Shown piece after piece: positions 1-11,600 of a DNA stretch of 64,000 nt. The first letter of the stretch is position 1. Each line of letters starts with the position of its first letter. The stretch lies in assembly GCA_021229015.1 (NCBI GenBank), contig CM037792.1, positions 2,030,070-2,094,069 on the forward strand, read 5' to 3'. The DNA comes from Solen grandis. Taxonomy: Eukaryota; Mollusca; Bivalvia; Adapedonta; Solenidae. A program made the position numbers and the translations under genes. A model generated the notes under the pieces. That model worked only from the letters and a program-made list of their open reading frames with translations, did not search any database and was not told the origin of the DNA.

Positions 1-399
1 GCAGGGCCTCCTCCATACGGTTCTCCTCTTTGTACATCCACCCCAACAGATTGTAGGCGGTCTCAACGTGACCCAGGTTCTTGTCGTCTCCAATAACCCA
101 TTTCAGGTTATCCATGGCAACCTGTTTGTGGACGGGTTTGTTCAGCCTGGAGTAGACAAGATACTTCAGAAAGTAATAGTATACTTTACCGTCCACGACG
201 GCCCAGTCAAACCAGAAGTCCTCATCTTCATTCCTGGATCCCGGTAGTGTACCCTTTGAACGGACCATCTCAAGTTTCAGGACAGGATGGACGAGTTCAC
301 TTTCGGTCGGCAGCAAGATCATACATGATACTGTAGCGGTCGTCATAAAGCAATGCAGTGACATATTTTCGATTGCGATCTTTTCCATTAAAAAGAGAC
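1..399 (-). CDS. Partial TPR-repeat protein, IFIT-like (internal fragment)
   Basis: The minus strand is open from the gap edge to the window start (frame read from position 397 downwards), so both ends are missing. Around 90-1 the translation contains a tetratricopeptide-type helix pair (GHVETAYNLLGWMYKEEN followed by RMEEAL) with the small/aromatic spacing usual for TPR repeats. Before it comes FWFDWAVVDGKVYYYFLKY and a second helical stretch. NLL-x-W/Y followed by an EEAL helix is also the pattern in interferon-induced IFIT proteins, which are expanded in bivalves, but a generic TPR scaffold protein fits as well. No start, stop or splice site is visible. An ATG at 377-375 lies in frame but need not be the start. 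Role inferred: protein or RNA binding through TPR superhelix, possibly innate immunity. Confidence 0.5.
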
Positions 400-499
400 N
401 NNNNNNNNNNNNNNNNNNNNNNNNNNNNNNNNNNNNNNNNNNNNNNNNNNNNNNNNNNNNNNNNNNNNNNNNNNNNNNNNNNNNNNNNNNNNNNNNNNN
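400..499. other. Assembly gap (100 N)
   Basis: Exactly 100 undetermined bases, the usual placeholder for a scaffold join of unknown length. The TPR fragment on its left and the polymerase remnant on its right may not be neighbours in the genome. Confidence 0.98.
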
Positions 500-513
500 A
501 CGACGGCCAACAG

Positions 514-2770
514 GCCTCCGGTTGAATACCGTGGCCCCAATGCGGCGGAACATTTCTTAAAGGGCCCCTTTCCCGGAAAGGGAGCGAAAAATAAAAGAAC
601 CCAAACCCCAACGCACCGGGGATGAAAAAGGGAGGACTGAAACCCCTACAATGTTTACGGGCCTTTGGGAAAAAAGGGCCGTTTGGGGGGGAAGCCGTCC
701 TTGACCACTGAAAGCGACGGGGAAATACAGAGGAGTAGCCCACAGAAGAGGGAAAGCTGCGCCCTTAACTAAAAGAAAACCCACTATCCCAGTTTTTCTT
801 CCAAAATCGGCGGGGTACGACTCCCAATGTTAAAAGGCCACCCCCAAAGGTCGAGGGCAAGGGGGAAACTGCTTTCCCCAACAATACAGAAAAATATATT
901 TCTTTTCGAACTTGGTTGGCTACGCTTCATCGACGCTTTCAATTTCCTGTTGGTTCTCTGGACGGGACTTGTGGGGGGCCCAAACCCCGGGCTTTCCAAA
1001 TTTTACTACGCGCTACGGTGGCATCCAGCTGTTGTTGCGCAAGGGTGTGTACCCATACGAGTACATGGACTCCTGGGAGCGCTTCTCAGATACCCAACTT
1101 CCGGCAAAGGAGGCGTTCTATAGCAAACTTTCCGACGAGCACATTTCTGACGAGGACTACGCCCACGCCCAGAAAGTGTGGGACACTTTCTGGTGTCGCA
1201 CCCTGGGGGACTACAGCGACCTGTACTGTCGCACAGATGTCCTGCTACTGGCAGATGTCTTTGAAACATTCCGAAAGATGTGCCTCCAACAATATGGCTT
1301 GGATCCGGCACACTATTTTACAAGTCCCGGTCTTTCGTGGGACGCCCTACTCAAAACGACGAACGTAGAGCTTGAGTTACTCACATATTACGACCAACAC
1401 CTGTTCGTCGAGAAGGGGATGCGAGGAGGTATCTCCATGGTGTCCAAGCGCCTCGCGAAAGCCAACAATCCTCTGGTCGAGGGATACAACCCTGAAAAGT
1501 CTAGTAGCCACATCCTCTACCTAGATGCAAACAACCTCTATGGCTGGGCCATGTCCCAGCCTCTGCCAACAAGCGGTTATCGTTGGAGGAAAATTGCCAG
1601 CAACTGGCCATTGCAGATCACCCTGTCGACCATCCTGTGGGCTATATCCTCGAAGTAGACTTGGAGTACCCACAAGAGCTGCACAGCAAACACAACGCAT
1701 ATCCTCTGGCACCAGAGCGCATGGTAGTACAAAAAAGTGGATGTCCGAATACCAGTTAGCCTTTCTAAGGGTACCGAGGTTGAAAAATTGGTACCCAACC
1801 TCCGAAACAAGGACCGATACGTGCTCCACTACCGGAGCAGCTATATCTCTCTCTTGGCCTTCGCCTTTCTAAGATTCACCGCGCGCTTCGTTTCAACCAA
1901 AGTCCTTGGATGAAGCTCTACATTCTAAAAAATACGGAGCTCCGAAAAAAGGCCAACAATGACTTTGAGAAGGACCTGTACAAACTCATGAACAACAGTG
2001 TATTCGGTAAATCGATGGAAAACCTGCGTAAGAGGGTGGATGTGAAACTAGTACGATCACACGAGGAGGACAAGCTCCGATGGCTCATTGCCAGCCCAGC
2101 CTTTGCCAGAGCAAATATATTCAACGACGACCTTGCAGCAATCCAGGTCCGCAAAAGCCGACAACTGCTCAACCGCCCAGTATATGTGGGAATGAGCGTT
2201 CTTGACCTCTCGAAACATCTTATGTACGACTTCTACTACAACCATCTCGCCGCGAGGTATGGCGACCGTTGTCAACTCCTATACACCGACACTGACAGCT
2301 TGCTACTCTATATACAAACGGAGGACGTCTACAAAGATATGGCGGAGCATGCAGATCTTTACGACACGTCCGACTTCTCGAAAAACAGCCCCCTATACAG
2401 TACGGCAAATATAAAAGTGCTAGGTAAAATGAAAGACGAATGTGCTGGGCGGCCTATCGCTGAATACGTCGGCCTGCGTCCCAAGATGTACTCCATACTA
2501 GAAGACGGTGGAAAAAAAAAAAACATAAAAAGGCCAAAGGCGTAAAAAAGAATGTCGTGAAAAAAGCAAATCCGACACGAGCATTACAAAAAGGCCCTAT
2601 TCGGAAGGATGACATTTCGCCACGGTATACATTTGTAAATGTCCTGCGATCGGAGAAGCACCAACTATATGGACAACATTTGGAAAAGATTTCACTATCC
2701 CCATTTGACTCCAAGCGTTGGATTTCTGAAAATGGTGTGGATACGCTGGCCTATTGCCACAGAGGTGCGA
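514..2770 (+). pseudogene. Family B DNA polymerase (Polinton/Maverick/adintovirus type), frameshifted
   Basis: This is a protein-primed-type PolB of the kind carried by Polinton/Maverick elements and adintoviruses. Visible landmarks in order are: YRGPNAAEHF (about 522), RFIDAFNF of the exonuclease side (about 925), YPYEYMDSW (about 1050), YCRTDVLLLADVFE (about 1225), motif A-like YLDANNLYGWAMS (about 1519), motif B-like KLMNNSVFGKSMEN (about 1981) and motif C YTDTDSLL (about 2281). The C-terminal region has CAGRPIAEYVGLRPKMYS and an end near 2770. No single frame covers it. The frame changes near 1005, between about 1585 and 1610, near 1740-1780, near 1865 and near 2515-2545, and 560-900 is barely readable. 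Some breaks may be consensus errors beside the gap, since homopolymers there look inflated. Flanking capsid, ATPase, protease or integrase genes are not seen, so this is a remnant or contig edge. GC content is clearly above the rest of the window. Confidence 0.85.
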
Positions 2771-2804
2771 CGTGTGCCATGGATTCCTATATAGATGAGA
2801 CCTG

Positions 2805-3137
2805 GGCTCTTCCCGGGTCACCCGAGTTCTTCCGTGTTTCCGAGGCTCTTCCCGGGTTTCCGAGGCTCTTCCCGAGTTTCCGAGGCTCTTCCCGAGTTCT
2901 CCCCGGGTTCTACCCGGGTTTTCGAGGCTCTTCCTGAGTTCTCCCCGGGTCTCCCGAGTTCTTCCCGGGTTGCCGAGGCTCTTCCCGAGTTCTCCCCGGG
3001 TCTCCCAAGTTCTTCCCGGGTTTCCGAGTTCTTACCGAGTTCTTCCCGGGTCTCCCGAGTTCTTCTCGTGTTTCCGCGTTCTTCCCGAGTTTTCCCGGGC
3101 TCTTCCCGAGTTCTCCCCGGGTTCTTCCTGAGTTCTT
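2805..3137. repeat. GC-rich minisatellite (CCCGGG/CCCGAG units)
   Basis: An imperfect tandem array of short units (about 10-20 bases) built on CGAGGCTCTTCCCGGGTTTC and CGAGTTCTTCCCGGGTCTCC variants. It starts directly after the polymerase end. All frames stay mostly open because the unit lacks stops, which creates artificial Ser/Pro/Phe/Arg-rich or Glu/Arg/Thr-rich reading frames on both strands. I do not regard these as genes. Confidence 0.85.
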
Positions 3138-3177
3138 TTAGAGAAAAGGGGAATATATAGAAAAAATTAAACGAGAT

Positions 3178-3657
3178 TTGTTCGAGAACCGCGCCCTTCG
3201 AGGCAAGCCATACGCGGTAGAAGAGGCGAAAAAGCGGTTTGGTATCGGGAGTTCGAGAGTATACACAATATGGAGAGACCCCGAAACGCCTGCTATTGTG
3301 CCGACTGCTATTGTGCCCACTGCGCCTGCTATTGTGTCCACAGACTCTGCTAGTGTGCATAGGCACTCCGTGCCGCCTACAGGCTCCGCCCCCGCTGTTG
3401 TTCCCCCTTCGGAAGAAATATCTGCAGTTCACCGTCCCACTGTAAAAAACTTCTACGAACTGCTAGGGCAGGTAAAATCTATGGAGGAGCAACATACAGA
3501 TATGTTGGAACAACATGCAGATATGTTGGCAGAGGTGCTGGATGCCCTCCGGGCGAAGGAGGCCGACGAAGGCGCCTTTCTCGACGAGCTGCAGCTTGAT
3601 GACGAGCGACAAGAACAGCTGTTTGCCAAAAGCAAGAAGAGGAGCAGACGAATATAG
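3178..3657 (+). CDS. Unidentified protein: HTH-like N-terminus, low-complexity linker, coiled coil
   Basis: I do not recognise this family. The reading frame opens after a TAA near 3166 and has no ATG at the front (first plausible codon TTG at 3178). It therefore may be the 3' part of a longer or spliced gene. Residues 1-37 (KPYAVEEAKKRFGIGSSRVY core) look like a small helix-turn-helix. Residues about 43-80 are a low-complexity Ala/Ile/Val/Pro/Thr linker made of AIVPT-like repeats. Residues about 95-155 form an acidic/Gln-rich amphipathic helix (EEQHTDMLEQHADMLAEVL) that is a likely coiled coil, and the end is basic (KSKKRSRRI). It follows the PolB remnant on the same strand and shares its higher GC, so it is probably cargo or a structural gene of the same element. 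A second reading frame with a membrane segment overlaps its end. Confidence 0.45.
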   Translation: MFENRALRGKPYAVEEAKKRFGIGSSRVYTIWRDPETPAIVPTAIVPTAPAIVSTDSASVHRHSVPPTGSAPAVVPPSEEISAVHRPTVKNFYELLGQVKSMEEQHTDMLEQHADMLAEVLDALRAKEADEGAFLDELQLDDERQEQLFAKSKKRSRRI

Positions 3658-3810
3658 TGGAAGCAGCCTGGAAGTGGGCCTGTATTTCTCTCACCGCGGT
3701 ATTGGTCTGGATAGTGGCAACCTGGATACCAAAGCAAAATCCGCCGCCAAAGCAGGAGCCACCAAAGCAGGAGCCACCCCCAGCCCGTCGTGACCCATTC
3801 TACATGGAAT
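3631..3810 (+). CDS. Small membrane-anchor frame with proline-rich tail (overlapping or frameshifted end of previous ORF)
   Basis: In the +1 frame relative to the upstream ORF, the sequence reads through the stop at 3655. It encodes a single hydrophobic segment (WACISLTAVLVWIVATWI, about 3680-3733), then a tail of PPPKQEPPKQEPPP-type repeats and the end RRDPFYME before TAG at 3808-3810. There is no ATG at its front (GTG at 3656 is possible). The simplest reading is that a one-base indel near 3631-3655 split one protein with a C-terminal anchor. A separate overlapping gene is the alternative. Function unknown. Confidence 0.35.
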
Positions 3811-4460
3811 AGGGGGTGCAAAATTGGCTAGACTACAGCGGAGTTGCAAGAAAAATGCTTAGAAAAAGTGGTCCAAAACCACGCCAAAAACCTATCACCG
3901 GGGAGACTTATAGCGCATCAACAATCGCAAACCACTACATGGAATAGGGGGGAACAAAAATGGTAGAAGCTCCTGTTGGTTCCTACAAGACTACAGCGGG
4001 GAAGTCAAAAAAAGGGTTGCAAGAAAAACGCTTAAAAATGCTTAAATTGCTTGGCAATGCTTGGCAAATGCTTGGCAAATGTTTAAAAATGCTTAAAAAT
4101 GATCGACAATGCGTGGCAAATGCTTAAAAATGCTTAGAAAAAGATCGCAAAGGTCATTCGGTGCAAAAGTGGTCCAAACCCGCGGTAGCTTCCGCAAAAA
4201 ATGCGCTGGTCGGGCCCGCAAAATTGGGGTCAAAAGACGGGTTGCAAGAAAGTGTGGAATATTTGAAAACTATTGCAAACGTCTGTTGTAGGGTTTGCAA
4301 ACAATTGCAAACGTCTTTGTAGGAGTTGCAAACGACTGGTTTGAGTGGGAAAACGCAAAGGTCATTCGGTGCAAAAATTCTGCTCTCCCCCGATGTGCCG
4401 CAAAAAGGTTGTCCAACACAAAAAGGTCATTCGGTGCAAAATTGCGCTATAGCATTTTCT
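3800..4460. repeat. Short direct repeats downstream of the PolB block
   Basis: ACATGGAATAGGGGG recurs at about 3800 and 3935, each followed by GACTACAGCGG. A run of 10-11 base units alternating TGCTTGGCAAA and TGCTTAAAAA fills about 4026-4140. The phrase AAAGGTCATTCGGTGCAAAA occurs at about 4149 and 4358, AAAAGGTCATTCGGTGCAAA at about 4421, and the first form again near 4672. No convincing protein is encoded; the ORFs here are short and repeat-derived. Confidence 0.6.
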
Positions 4461-4665
4461 ACCTCTCTGCTCCCAGCCTCTCTGCACTGCCCTGTAGCGA
4501 GCCACTCTGCCTGCAGCCCTGCCCGCGACCGGCCTGGCTTCTTGTACCTACATGGTCTATATCTGGCTAGACCTGGTTGGACCTGGCTAGTGTACCTACT
4601 TGGTATGGCTGTACTACAACGGGGTACAAGTTGAAAAAAGTATATAGGGCTCTATTTGCAAGAAA

Positions 4666-4701
4666 GATCGCAAAGGTCATTCGGTGCAAAAGTGGTCCAA
4701 A
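4666..4701. repeat. Direct repeat copy of 4143-4178
   Basis: A 36 base segment (GATCGCAAAGGTCATTCG followed by GTGCAAAAGTGGTCCAAA) is identical to 4143-4178. The two copies could mark subterminal repeats of the PolB-bearing element. A (TATG)n microsatellite starts at about 4722 and runs to about 4768. Confidence 0.6.
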
Positions 4702-4769
4702 ACCACCATTTCGTATACTACTATGTATGTATGTATGTATGTATGTATTTTTGTTTGTATGTATGTATG

Positions 4770-5480
4770 ATCGGATTTGAAGGAGACACAAGTAAATATC
4801 TGTTTACTCATAAAACAAAATATCCCAAATATTATTGCACTATTAAACATTAAGTCTATTATATCACAGGACCGGAAAATGATCATTTAACATCATATGG
4901 GAAATTGATATATAAGTATTCTATACTTTCGTCAAGATCCTATTAAAAATAAATATGTTTAAACTAACATCATATGGAGAACAGTTTTTAAATTAAATAA
5001 ATTTTAAATAAATAAATATGCTTCAAATAAGCTGATATATAATTCATTTCATTTCAATATCGTATAGCCTGAATATATATGTATGTGTGTGTTTGTGTGT
5101 GTGTGGTAACGGAAATAACCGTTAATGACTTTTGCGTTTATACTCATAATAAGTGCCTTCGTAATCTCGTCTTTATGTTCTATGAATTTGTCAGTCATAT
5201 TGTATGTCTTCCTGTCTGTCCGTCTTTATATTAGCCAATCCATCTACAGTATGTCCGTTAAGTCTGTCATTCTTAATTGGCTGTTTACTACTTATTGTAT
5301 ACATATTTTGCTCCGTTTCTATGCCTTCTGTTTAAGGGTCTTAAGTCATGCTAATCATGCAACGGAGTGAAGTTGCATTGTGTTTACATTCAAACAACTC
5401 TGAAGGAATCACTCGATATTTACCGGGCAGTTGGCTCGATGTGGGATTAAATGGCCAAAACTGTTGCTGTCTCCAGTGGT
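4770..5480. other. AT-rich stretch without recognised gene
   Basis: GT-rich simple repeat at about 5083-5105. The small ORFs on both strands have no recognisable features. No upstream HSP70 exons (phosphate-1 DFGTT region) are found here, although the gene that follows would need them. Confidence 0.6.
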
Positions 5481-5550
5481 TATTATTTCCAACATTGAAG
5501 AGTGCGTTGCATATATATTTGCAACGCACTCTTCAATGTTGGAAATAATA
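5481..5550. repeat. Perfect hairpin, 31 bp arms
   Basis: 5481-5511 is the exact reverse complement of 5520-5550, with an 8 base AT loop. The arm begins TATTATTTCCAACATTGAAG. TA- and CA-rich sequence follows. It could be a small foldback element or a recent replication-derived palindrome. Confidence 0.85.
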
Positions 5551-5686
5551 TATATATATTAAACACACACACACAATAAACACAACATAGAAAGACGTGT
5601 CATTTTAGATAAGTATGATCTTAGATTTTATTTGAAATCTATATATCATACTTAATCGTACATGATAATTATTTCAATTTTAAAAG

Positions 5687-8600
5687 GGCTTAACTGGAAA
5701 TCTTATGCTTGAGGACGAAACGGAAAAGGAACTCCCAGCTAAACAAATATTCATGCTGTCCATACGATACCTGAAAGACGTTTTGCTGGAGATGGTAGGG
5801 AAACGCCTGATAGGCCTTGTTATGAATGATGACATACATTGGGTTCTTACTGTACCCGCGATCTGGAGCGACGCCGCTAAACACTTAATGAGGGTGGCCG
5901 CTGAGGAGGTATAAAAATGTAGAATCTAAATTTGGTTGCAACATGTATAAACATGATGTGCGCATTTGTTTAGTGTATATAATATGATGGCAAGTTTTTC
6001 CTTTACGACACTTCAAACATATTTCACAATACGTCATTTATATGATATATATGTCCAAGTTTACATCAGCCCCGTGGTGTAAATGTTGCTTATAATACAC
6101 TACATTATTAATAGAATTATAAAATAGAATAGATCGATGCTTAAAATTATTCACATATCAACAATCATCAACGTAGTATCAAAATCCGAAAATAAAATTT
6201 GAATATCACTTCGCCATCACCCTGATACTGCAAACACGATTATTCACCGTGTAACATTTGAATATGTAAGGAAACTATTGCTTTCAAATCTCAACAGCAG
6301 CTGTCTTATGAATTAAGTCGAAAATACTCAATTTACCTAACAAAGTATTATCATTCTTTTCTTCAAATCCAAACGTTGTAATGGGCACGTCATTATAAAG
6401 ACCCTACTTTAGATTGATTTCATAAGAGATACTTTCCCTGGTATATGTGATTTGAAAAAAAAATCTGGTCAGGGTTGCTTGCTAGATGGACGCTCAAGGG
6501 ATTTTTTTTCTTCACTTTTTAGGCAATTCCTGACCCAGATTTATCTTTATTGATAAATAATTAAATTATTTTCCTGATAAAAATGCAGTGTGGGTGTTAA
6601 TATGTTCTTATGTAGCAAATGGGCATATTAACAAGGATACTAGCTGTTGTTACATTCACCTGATTTATTTGTAAGGCACCTAGCGGTCCATTGTTTTCGA
6701 AAATGATCAAGTGAGTGGTATTTATCCTACACATCAGGTTGTTTACTTACATGTACATACATTCTAAAACAGATTTTAAGTGTTCCCATCGATGATAATT
6801 TAAAGTGAAAAATCATCCTTCATCATATACACTAAACAAATGAAAATGTGATAGGCTATGCTTCAAATCGATTACCCAATGGTCTTCACTCTCTCAGAGA
6901 GATGCCATTACGAAATTTTTTCCAACCTCTTGGTCACGTGATATGTCATATGGTTTCACAGACATCGGCTCTGTAAATAGTTATTATTTTCTTTTCTTTC
7001 CAAGGCTGGTATATCGGGTGACAATTTGACCATTGGCCTAGAACCGGAATGTGCAGCTCTGTTTTGCCGCCATATCTGTGTGGAAAAAAATGCCGGAGCC
7101 GCTGAAAAGTCACTAGAAACTTTTAAAGCAGGCACAAAATATTTAGTCCTCGACGCAGGAGGTATATACATTTTTACACACCCATTTATCCACATTTATT
7201 TTTATGGCTTCTACACATCTATCATCATATTCAAGTATATGTTTTTTAAACATAAACACATAAACTCTCTTCATAAACAATAAAGAAAAAATGAATAGGA
7301 GGATATAATCCATTGAACATGTTTATTTTACTAGCACATGTTTGGTAGAATTATATTTATCATTAGTGTCTAGTTTTCTGAATTTAAAGCCCTTCAAAAT
7401 ACATGTTTGGTGGATTTTGCTTATGTGAAACAATACATGAGCAAGTGGGGTTTGTCGTCTTACATAATCTTTTTTTGTAGTAACCGGGCCTAATTACGGG
7501 TAAACAAAAGGGTGCCATACTAGATGATTATTTTAGTAACTCTTTTGCATGTGATTAAAAGACATTGATCATGTGCGGTTGCCAATTTGAATTTTCTTAT
7601 ACAGTAATGATATGTATAGTCGATCTGACATACACTCATAGAAATTTTGAATATCATGATATCTTCATGATTTCCGAAGTTCAAATGACGCCCTGCGCGG
7701 AGTAAGCGGGGTGGTCACTTCTCTACAGATGATATTTCAAAATTACCAATGTAAAATTGATGACCATATTAAACTTGCAATAAATGGCAAAATGTACTAG
7801 TCATATGGATAAGACATGAGGGACGGCTCAGGTGCTCACAAAAAATATCACAAATAAAAGGACATGTTCTTTTAAGTAAGGTGGGTCAACTGTTTACCAT
7901 GTGATTCGCACTTACACTGGTTGTATAAACCGGATAATGTTAACATACTTGATTGACAGTATAGGAACCATCCATTTTTTTACACTGTAGTTGCTATCGA
8001 CTGTAAAGAACGCCATGTAGTATTACTGCGGGGATTCTTATTCCTGTATGCGGAAGTCTTTCTACAAGCATTGCGTTTGCTGGAAATACTAATCAATAGG
8101 GTTCGATGGGGGTAATATGCGAACAGACTAAACCAAATTAAGTTGTATTTTGTGATGTAATTTTACCTTAATGAAAACGGATTTAAATAAACAACACGCC
8201 TTCAAATTGAAATCATTTGAATCATTTGCCAATATCTCAAACGTACAGTTTCTGTCATTCTTAATTGATTATTAGCTCTTCAAATAATCTTTATTCATTG
8301 GTACCAAATAAAATGGCAAAAAACCAGGTGGAAAATTATTTATCTAATTTCCTACCGCGAGGTTGGTGGCCTTTAAGCTATAATATTATGCGAAAAATTA
8401 AGGTTTACATTATCAACTGCATAGCCGCATTGCCATTTATGCATGTGAAAGCTTTGTTTATTTGTCAGTATTAAAAGTCATACACAATTTTTAACATACA
8501 GCAAAAATGATCTTTCCTTTGTTTCCCAATATTTTGATTAATTATGACTACAGTATGACAAAGAACCAGTGACTTAATAACTTAACAGTTCGAGTAGAAT

Positions 8601-11600
8601 TTCTGATAATTGTGCATGGATATTCTCTGTGGAGGGCGTGGGGGTGGATAATTCATCTGAAAAAAGGAACGGGCAGAGATTTTTCAGAATTCGGCACCAA
8701 CTTCTCTATCTACAACAAAATTAAATAAGAGAATAATCCATTGCATTATGATGGGTAGATTCTCAGAGTTCAGTCTTTAATGACTGCATATGTAGTGACA
8801 GTTACAACATGAACAAATTCAAGAACAAATACAAGTTAGTTGCCAAAGTGTGTTAATTCACTATTCAGTTTTGTTGGGCATAGGGGAAAGTCGCGAATGG
8901 TGTAATAGCTTAAGCTGTTAATTTCAGGAGGCACAGTTGACATTGCTGTCCTTGAGGTTAATAGAGACGGCACCATAAAAGAAGTGCACAAAGTCAGCGG
9001 AGGAGCATCTGGTGGCATAAATGTTAACCAAGCCTTCGAAAGCTTCCTTACTGATCTATTTGGTAAGTTAAAATTTCTTTTCGTCATAACGTTGAGGCAC
9101 AATATGCAAATTCTTGTTGTTTAACTGAATAAACAGAACCTGCTGTGATAGGACCTTACCATTTGTTTTATTATTTGATAAGTATTGTCCAAACTTTATC
9201 ATCACAGAGAAATATTTGCACAGGTTACTCTCTGAAACTAAGGCGGAGTCGTCGTGTCTGCTGATTATTAGAACCAATCAAATAACAGTGATGTGGCATT
9301 TGCCGCCCGCCCACACACAAATTTAAAAAACGGATTTGCTTTCGTTGAAAACAAGTGCAAAAATGAGCAATATAACAAGCAGCTTATCTAGACGCATAAT
9401 TTTTATGATACCTGCGGGGCATGATGAAATTAATCTTAGCTTTTTCATCTTGTCCTGCTAATGTGCAGACTTGCATTCTTAAAATGTCTTGTCAAAACTC
9501 TTACTGCATATATGAAGATAACCAATAAAAAGCAAACAAACAAAAAAAAAACATTTTCAAACATAGATGTTATGAGAACAATAAGAATTGAAATGCATTT
9601 ATCTAATGACACGTAACACATGAAAATAAAATCAAATGAAAAAAGGCAGCTCTACATGTTTAATAAACACAAACCACAATTACATCTTATATTGGTGCCT
9701 TACCGAACGGAATGCAACTAATCGAACAGATTGATTAACACTTACATTATTCTGTTTACGTATTCATTTATGGACAACTAATGATAATTAAAAAAGGTAC
9801 ATAGTCATTGTTATACAGCCACAAAAGATGAACGTGACAAAATGTCAATTTTATAAACTTATTCTGTGTATCGCCAAATATATCAATTAATATTAGACTA
9901 GGGCCACCAACAATAGTATTGACGATTGAAGTCCTTTTCATGCACCGAAGAGCAAGCAACACGTTTTCTCCAAAAATATTACACATATAATATTCTTTTG
10001 AGATGAGTATTTAATACGGGACAATCAAGGATAAAGTGATCTGTAATACATACATCATTCAACTCATCTCCACACTTTTGACACTTTTTTTTTTCTTTTT
10101 CTTTTTTTGCTATCTACTACATAACAATCTCTCTTGTTGCGACACAACTGACCAGAAGAGGGAGAACATTGATCAAACTTAATACAACGTCGGTCCCAGT
10201 TCTAGTGCTAAGACCCTGTATCTACTTCATGCACATTCGACATGTCCTTAAAGGGATATATTTTCGCATTTGATAACTTGTTAAGACATTCGCTTTAGGT
10301 AAACAATATAATTATATATCCGATTGCAGGTGACAGGATTTAACTGGGAAACTGTATCCCTATCCAAAGTGCAAAAGAACGTTTTACGAAGCTTATCGCA
10401 ATACGCCTTAACCCTGTCACCATGTCTATTATCCGTTGTTGTTGTTGTATTGGGATTTACCGTCGCTGCGATAGTATTTCAATCATATAGCGACGTCCAG
10501 CTAATTACAGGTGCAGGAAGACCCCGAGTACACAGAGGTACCCGGGTAGAACCACCGACCTACCTATTATTAGTATAACACTTGACGCCCAAATGTCTAT
10601 AAATATCAACTTCGTCCATTCTTTCACCGCCCATTTTCCAAGTTCGATGAGATCGGTAGTAGTCACGTATACTTTCATTATAGCGCATTTTGAAGGATTA
10701 TGCTGAAACCTCCATGTATTGGTAACATATGTAGACCCTTTATTGGTAGCGATGGAGCACCTTAACTATATCCGTTAATAGAAATACCCAGTCTCGAATT
10801 GAGTAATTGGCTGATTATGTCATTAATATAACATAAATAGAGGAACGGAGACCACCTACGTTTTGTTTCGTAGACTGTAATATCGGAAACCAGGGCGACT
10901 TACGACCCCTGTAAAGAACACAACTGAACATATCATCGTGCATACTGACAACCTCGCCAAAGCTGACCAGTTATACCATGTGTCTCAACTTAAAAAGGAG
11001 GCCATTATGCCATACTCTGTCGAACGCTTGGCGAGCATTAAGAAAACAAACATACATTTTACTATTATTTTCCTTATAAAAGTAAGAGCATTCCCTTAAA
11101 AGAATGCTGGTCAAATTGCACCCCATTCCATCTTGAAATCTCCTCTGCAGGGGTTGAATGGGTATTGTGACCCTCTTTCTGAGTCGGTCTTACAGAATAC
11201 GTTCATACAATTTTAACAAACACGATGATAACGTGATTGCTCGGTAACCTTTAAGGTCGTCTCTACGTTTATTACCTCCCCTGAATAACGTTATACATCC
11301 CTCTTTGAGCTGACCAGGTACATGTGTCAGTGCTAACATTTTATTAAACAAAAGCAAAATACAGTCGCGAAGTTCAAGACATCCTTTGACAATGTGCTCA
11401 TTGTATATTCATCATAACCGCACATTTTACCACATTTAACATCTTTTAAAGCCAAACATAATTCTTTATTCTTTTTTATCTTTTATGTGTTTATCGGAAA
11501 TTTTCCAGGCATTAACTGATGCCGTTACTTCATCTCGAAAGTTATCATCATATGAGACATGCTCTGTATCACTGCCTAAAGTTTCAAAATAATTTCCCCA

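Noticed and set aside
2557..3432. ORFs over the CCCGGG minisatellite on both strands (126, 121 and 204 aa)
   Set aside because: They consist of translated tandem repeat; stop-free only because of the unit, with no domain.
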